Shown here: piece after piece, positions 61,486-64,000 of the stretch
Layout of the letters: each line of letters begins with the position of its first letter
Position numbering within the stretch: the first letter of the stretch is position 1
Assembly: GCF_023273855.1 (NCBI RefSeq)
Contig: NZ_CP096884.1
Span: 744,001 to 808,000, forward strand
DNA from: Seonamhaeicola sp. ML3
Lineage (GTDB): Bacteria > Bacteroidota > Bacteroidia > Flavobacteriales > Flavobacteriaceae
Length of the DNA stretch: 64,000 bases
Direction of reading: 5' to 3'
Program-made: the position numbers and the translations under genes
Notes under the pieces: model-generated
Database searches by the model: none
What the model was told of the DNA's origin: nothing
What the model saw: the letters and a program-made list of their open reading frames with translations, nothing else

Positions 61486-61793
61486 TATTTCTTCTTTTTA
61501 AACATTTCTAACATTCTGTTGGTGACCGCAAAACCGCCAACAACATTTAAAATTCCTAAAACCACTGCTACAAAACCTAGAGCTAAGGCTAAATAATCTG
61601 TTGGATCTGAATGTAGCATTACCAATATAGCTCCAACGATAACCACACCACTTAAGGCATTGGCTCCAGACATTAATGGTGTGTGCAATACTGCTGGGAT
61701 ACTTTTAATAAGTTCTACCCCAACAAAAGTTGCTAAAATAATGATGTAAACAATCTGAAGATTGTTGTTTATAAATTCTATAATCTGTTCCAT
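61485..61793 (-). CDS. NAD(P) transhydrogenase alpha subunit, membrane part (PntAb)
   Basis: 102 residues with three or four hydrophobic helices; LKRT-free N-terminus and the conserved HTPLMSGANALSGVVIVGA block. In this split form the alpha subunit is two proteins: the NAD-binding PntAa upstream and this membrane piece. It lies six bases after pntAa and overlaps pntB by one base, a typical three-gene operon. Confidence 0.92.
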   Translation of the reverse strand: MEQIIEFINNNLQIVYIIILATFVGVELIKSIPAVLHTPLMSGANALSGVVIVGAILVMLHSDPTDYLALALGFVAVVLGILNVVGGFAVTNRMLEMFKKKK

Positions 61794-61799
61794 TTTAGG

Positions 61800-62900
61800 T
61801 TAGTTTTTACGTTGAACGCCGTCTTGAACAATAAGGGTTTCATCGGTAATTTCTTCCTCCAAATCCCATTTAAAATTTAAGTCTTCTGTTAAGTGTGTAA
61901 TAAAGTTGTACATGTTCTTAGCGTACAATTCACTGGCATTGGTGGAAACACTCTCTGGAGAAATCTTTGTTCCAATAACTTTTACCCCATTAACCACAAC
62001 AGTTTCGTTTAGTTTACTAACCTCACAGTTTCCGCCTTGAGCGGCTGCTAAATCAACAATAACCGCACCATTCTTCATTTGTTTAACCTGCTCTTCGGTT
62101 ATTAAAAGTGGTGCTTTTCTACCAGGCACATTAGCTGTTGTTATCACCAAATCTGCCTTAAACAACGATTCTTCAACTGCTTCTTTTTGTCGTTTTTTAT
62201 AATCTTCGGAAGCTTCTTTGGCATAACCACCTTCAGATTCTTCACCTTCATTATCTACGGAAATAAATTTCGCTCCCAAGGATTCTGCTTGTTCTTTAGT
62301 CTCGGTTCTAATATCTGTAGCTTCAACAACAGCTCCTAAACGTTTAGCTGTAGCAATGGCTTGTAATCCTGCTACTCCAACTCCAAAAATAAGCACTCTT
62401 GAAGGTGTAATAGTTCCAGCAGCTGTCATCATTAAAGGGAAAATCTTGGTCATTTCATAAGCTCCTAAAATAACAGCTTTATAACCTGAAAGGTTGTTCT
62501 GCGAACTCAATACATCCATATCTTGAGCCCTAGAAATACGCGGCATAGCATCCATAGAGAACGCTGTAGCGCCTTTTTCTGAAATAGCTTTAATTAAATC
62601 TGGACTTGATTTGTGGTACAGTTGACTCATTAAAATATGTCTTTTTTGTACCAAACTTAGGTCGTTTTCGTCAAAAGGATTGATTTTGACAAGTACCTGA
62701 GCGTTTTCAAAAATCTTTTCTCTTGTAGCAGTAGAAGCTCCTGCGTTTACATAATCCGAATCTTTATACATCGAATTTTCTCCCGCACCTTCCTCTACAA
62801 AAATCTCAAAACCTTTATCGACCAGCTTTTGAGTAATTAAAGGCGACAATGCGACTCGCCGTTCACCTTTGTGACTCTCTTTTAAAATTCCTATTTTCAT
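61800..62900 (-). CDS. NAD(P) transhydrogenase alpha subunit, NAD-binding part (PntAa)
   Basis: 366 residues of the AlaDH/PNT family. The N-terminal domain begins MKIGILKESHKGERRVALSP; the NAD-binding core has VLIFGVGVAGLQAIATAKRLGAVVEATD near residues 168-195 (split: VLIFGVGVAGLQAI and VVEATDIR). IVDLAAAQGGNCE is near residue 295. It hydride-transfers with NADP bound to PntB. It is the first gene of the operon; a promoter in the 125-base gap upstream is not clear. Confidence 0.94.
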   Translation of the reverse strand: MKIGILKESHKGERRVALSPLITQKLVDKGFEIFVEEGAGENSMYKDSDYVNAGASTATREKIFENAQVLVKINPFDENDLSLVQKRHILMSQLYHKSSPDLIKAISEKGATAFSMDAMPRISRAQDMDVLSSQNNLSGYKAVILGAYEMTKIFPLMMTAAGTITPSRVLIFGVGVAGLQAIATAKRLGAVVEATDIRTETKEQAESLGAKFISVDNEGEESEGGYAKEASEDYKKRQKEAVEESLFKADLVITTANVPGRKAPLLITEEQVKQMKNGAVIVDLAAAQGGNCEVSKLNETVVVNGVKVIGTKISPESVSTNASELYAKNMYNFITHLTEDLNFKWDLEEEITDETLIVQDGVQRKN

Positions 62901-63025
62901 TTTTTGTTGGTTAGTTTATTAGTTTTAAAGAATTGACTATTTAACTATGATACACAGTTTTAATAATTCAAAGACACAAAGAAAGTCCTTTTGTCCCTAA
63001 CAAAACCTGTGATTTGTCATTTTAT

Positions 63026-64000
63026 TTAATTTGTATATTTTTTTGACCTCGTTGATTCATTCCATATATCTGTCCTAAAAGAAGACACAGGTAACATATT
63101 ACCACCATATAAAGTTCCTCTCACCCAATTTTTCCATGCATAACGTGCCGCTTTTGGCTCTATAACATAATCACTTTTTACAAAAACACCCTTACCTCTT
63201 ATAATTTTTGCTTCACACGGATAAAATACTTTATCTGCTCCTGCTATTTCAAAATTTGACAACGGTCCTTTTGAAAACAATCCCGATTTGGCATTCTTGA
63301 ATTTTAATAAGACACCTCCATCTTTAATTTCAAAAGCATCATAAACAGGTGCTTCAAATTCAATTGAAGTGAATCCATAAGTTTTATGTAAGGCATTGAA
63401 CAATAATCGTTCTGCAACTTCTTTTTTTCTTGGTGGATGAATACTATGTTCTTCACCAATATCTGTTGTTATAGCTATCCCAGAATTTGGAATTAAGTCC
63501 AAACACTCCAGTTGAGCTTGTCGCATATTTGCAGTATTGTCTTCCTTTGTTTTGTAAAATTCGTCTCCCTTATAGATATAAGGCGCAATTTGAGCATAAT
63601 AAATGGGGAAATTATAATCGCCCCAACGCTCACGCCAGTCTTTCACCATTGCTGGGAAGAGTCTTTTGTAAAAATCAGGATCTTGTCTATTCGCCTCGCC
63701 TTGATACCATAACACCCCTTTTATTTTGTAAGGAATTATTGGGTTTATCATCGCATTAAAAAGTAAAACAGGAGAACGTTGCACATGTTTACTTGTAACG
63801 ATTTTATTTGGCGCCTCCTTTTTAAATTTTTCTATAATACTAGTGCTCATCCAAGCCTCAATTGTACTACCTCCCCAAGAGGAATGAATAAGACCTACAG
63901 GGACATCTAAAATTTCTTGTAGTTCCTTTCCAAAAAAGTAAGCCACCGCACTAAAGTCTGCAACAGTTTCGGGTGAAGCCCCTTGCCATCCGCTAAAATC
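63026..64000 (-). CDS. Sialate O-acetylesterase (5' end beyond window)
   Basis: Exported SASA-family esterase that likely removes O-acetyl groups from sialic acids or plant/algal polysaccharides. The frame is open to the right window edge: bases 64000-63947 encode DFSGWQGASPETVADFSA, which continues into the GTG at 63946, so that GTG is internal and the real start is outside. Visible blocks are GLIHSSWGGSTIEAW, GVLWYQGEANRQDPDFYKRL and the catalytic His region EEHSIHPPRKKEVAERL. The N-terminal Ser motif and signal peptide are not in view. In this group such genes often sit in polysaccharide loci, which cannot be tested here. Confidence 0.88.
   Translation of the reverse strand, partial: DFSGWQGASPETVADFSAVAYFFGKELQEILDVPVGLIHSSWGGSTIEAWMSTSIIEKFKKEAPNKIVTSKHVQRSPVLLFNAMINPIIPYKIKGVLWYQGEANRQDPDFYKRLFPAMVKDWRERWGDYNFPIYYAQIAPYIYKGDEFYKTKEDNTANMRQAQLECLDLIPNSGIAITTDIGEEHSIHPPRKKEVAERLLFNALHKTYGFTSIEFEAPVYDAFEIKDGGVLLKFKNAKSGLFSKGPLSNFEIAGADKVFYPCEAKIIRGKGVFVKSDYVIEPKAARYAWKNWVRGTLYGGNMLPVSSFRTDIWNESTRSKKYTN

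Noticed and set aside
1-64000. Prophage, integrative element or insertion sequence
   Set aside because: No integrase, transposase, phage structural gene or att-like repeats by the tRNA-Val were found; gene content looks like core chromosome.

Overview
The window is a 64 kb piece of an AT-rich chromosome from a gliding member of the Flavobacteriaceae (Bacteroidota), probably marine. Supporting signs are gliding genes gldB, gldC and gldJ; the type IX secretion genes porU and porV; a secreted protein with a C-terminal type IX sorting domain; many SxxC-type lipoproteins; a Na+/H+ antiporter of the NhaB type; and promoters of the Bacteroidota form TTTG-N18..20-TAnnTTTG. Apart from short intergenic repeats it reads as a stable chromosome. 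I see no insertion sequence, prophage, integrase, CRISPR array or rRNA. There is one tRNA (Val, UAC).

Layout. 0-4.2 kb: elongasome genes (PBP2, cut by the window edge, then rodA), a peptide deformylase homologue with a lipoprotein signal, and a GNAT acetyltransferase. 4.2-9 kb: gldC and gldB, diverging from nadE, then an orphan response regulator whose phospho-acceptor Asp is Glu, and a DnaG primase that has lost its zinc ligands. 9.3-15.9 kb: a DUF3360-like permease, an SDR, an M28 peptidase, pyruvate dehydrogenase E2 and E1-alpha, and cytidine deaminase. 16-24.4 kb: porV and porU (type IX secretion), divergent from gldJ, then murF and a PAS-LuxR regulator. 25.4-31.5 kb: tRNA-Val, folC, a TonB-ExbD-ExbB set, nhaB and an amino acid dehydrogenase. 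31.7-35.6 kb: anmK and an acyl-CoA dehydrogenase diverging around a 30 bp palindrome, then a GIY-YIG nuclease gene set exactly between two direct copies of a composite REP-like repeat. 35.7-38.2 kb: a PIF1-like helicase.

38.5-45.7 kb is an arsenosugar biosynthesis locus: AhpD-like protein, ArsS radical SAM enzyme, rhodanese, two arsenosugar glycosyltransferases (TIGR04282 and TIGR04283 types), purine nucleoside phosphorylase, ArsM methyltransferase and a DUF547 lipoprotein. Several of its members are exported (rhodanese, a DM13/type IX protein, DUF547). 45.8-53.5 kb holds envelope proteins: a carboxypeptidase-regulatory-domain protein, two lipoproteins, a BamA/TamA-type barrel, a GH113-like glycosidase, an outer-membrane barrel and a second DUF547 protein. 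53.7-58.8 kb is a co-directional run of an FAD oxidoreductase, a membrane polyferredoxin and two family-2 glycosyltransferases. 58.9-64 kb: WbuC-type cupin, a cupredoxin lipoprotein, the three-gene proton-translocating transhydrogenase and a sialate O-acetylesterase cut by the right edge.

The most unusual signal is the repeat / GIY-YIG / repeat module near 34.0-34.7 kb, together with related hairpin repeats at 35.6, 42.9 and 47.4 kb. Next come the exported components of the arsenosugar locus, the lipoprotein deformylase, and the two core proteins that lack their textbook residues (response regulator and primase). No sequence searches or calculations could be run; family names rest on motif recognition.
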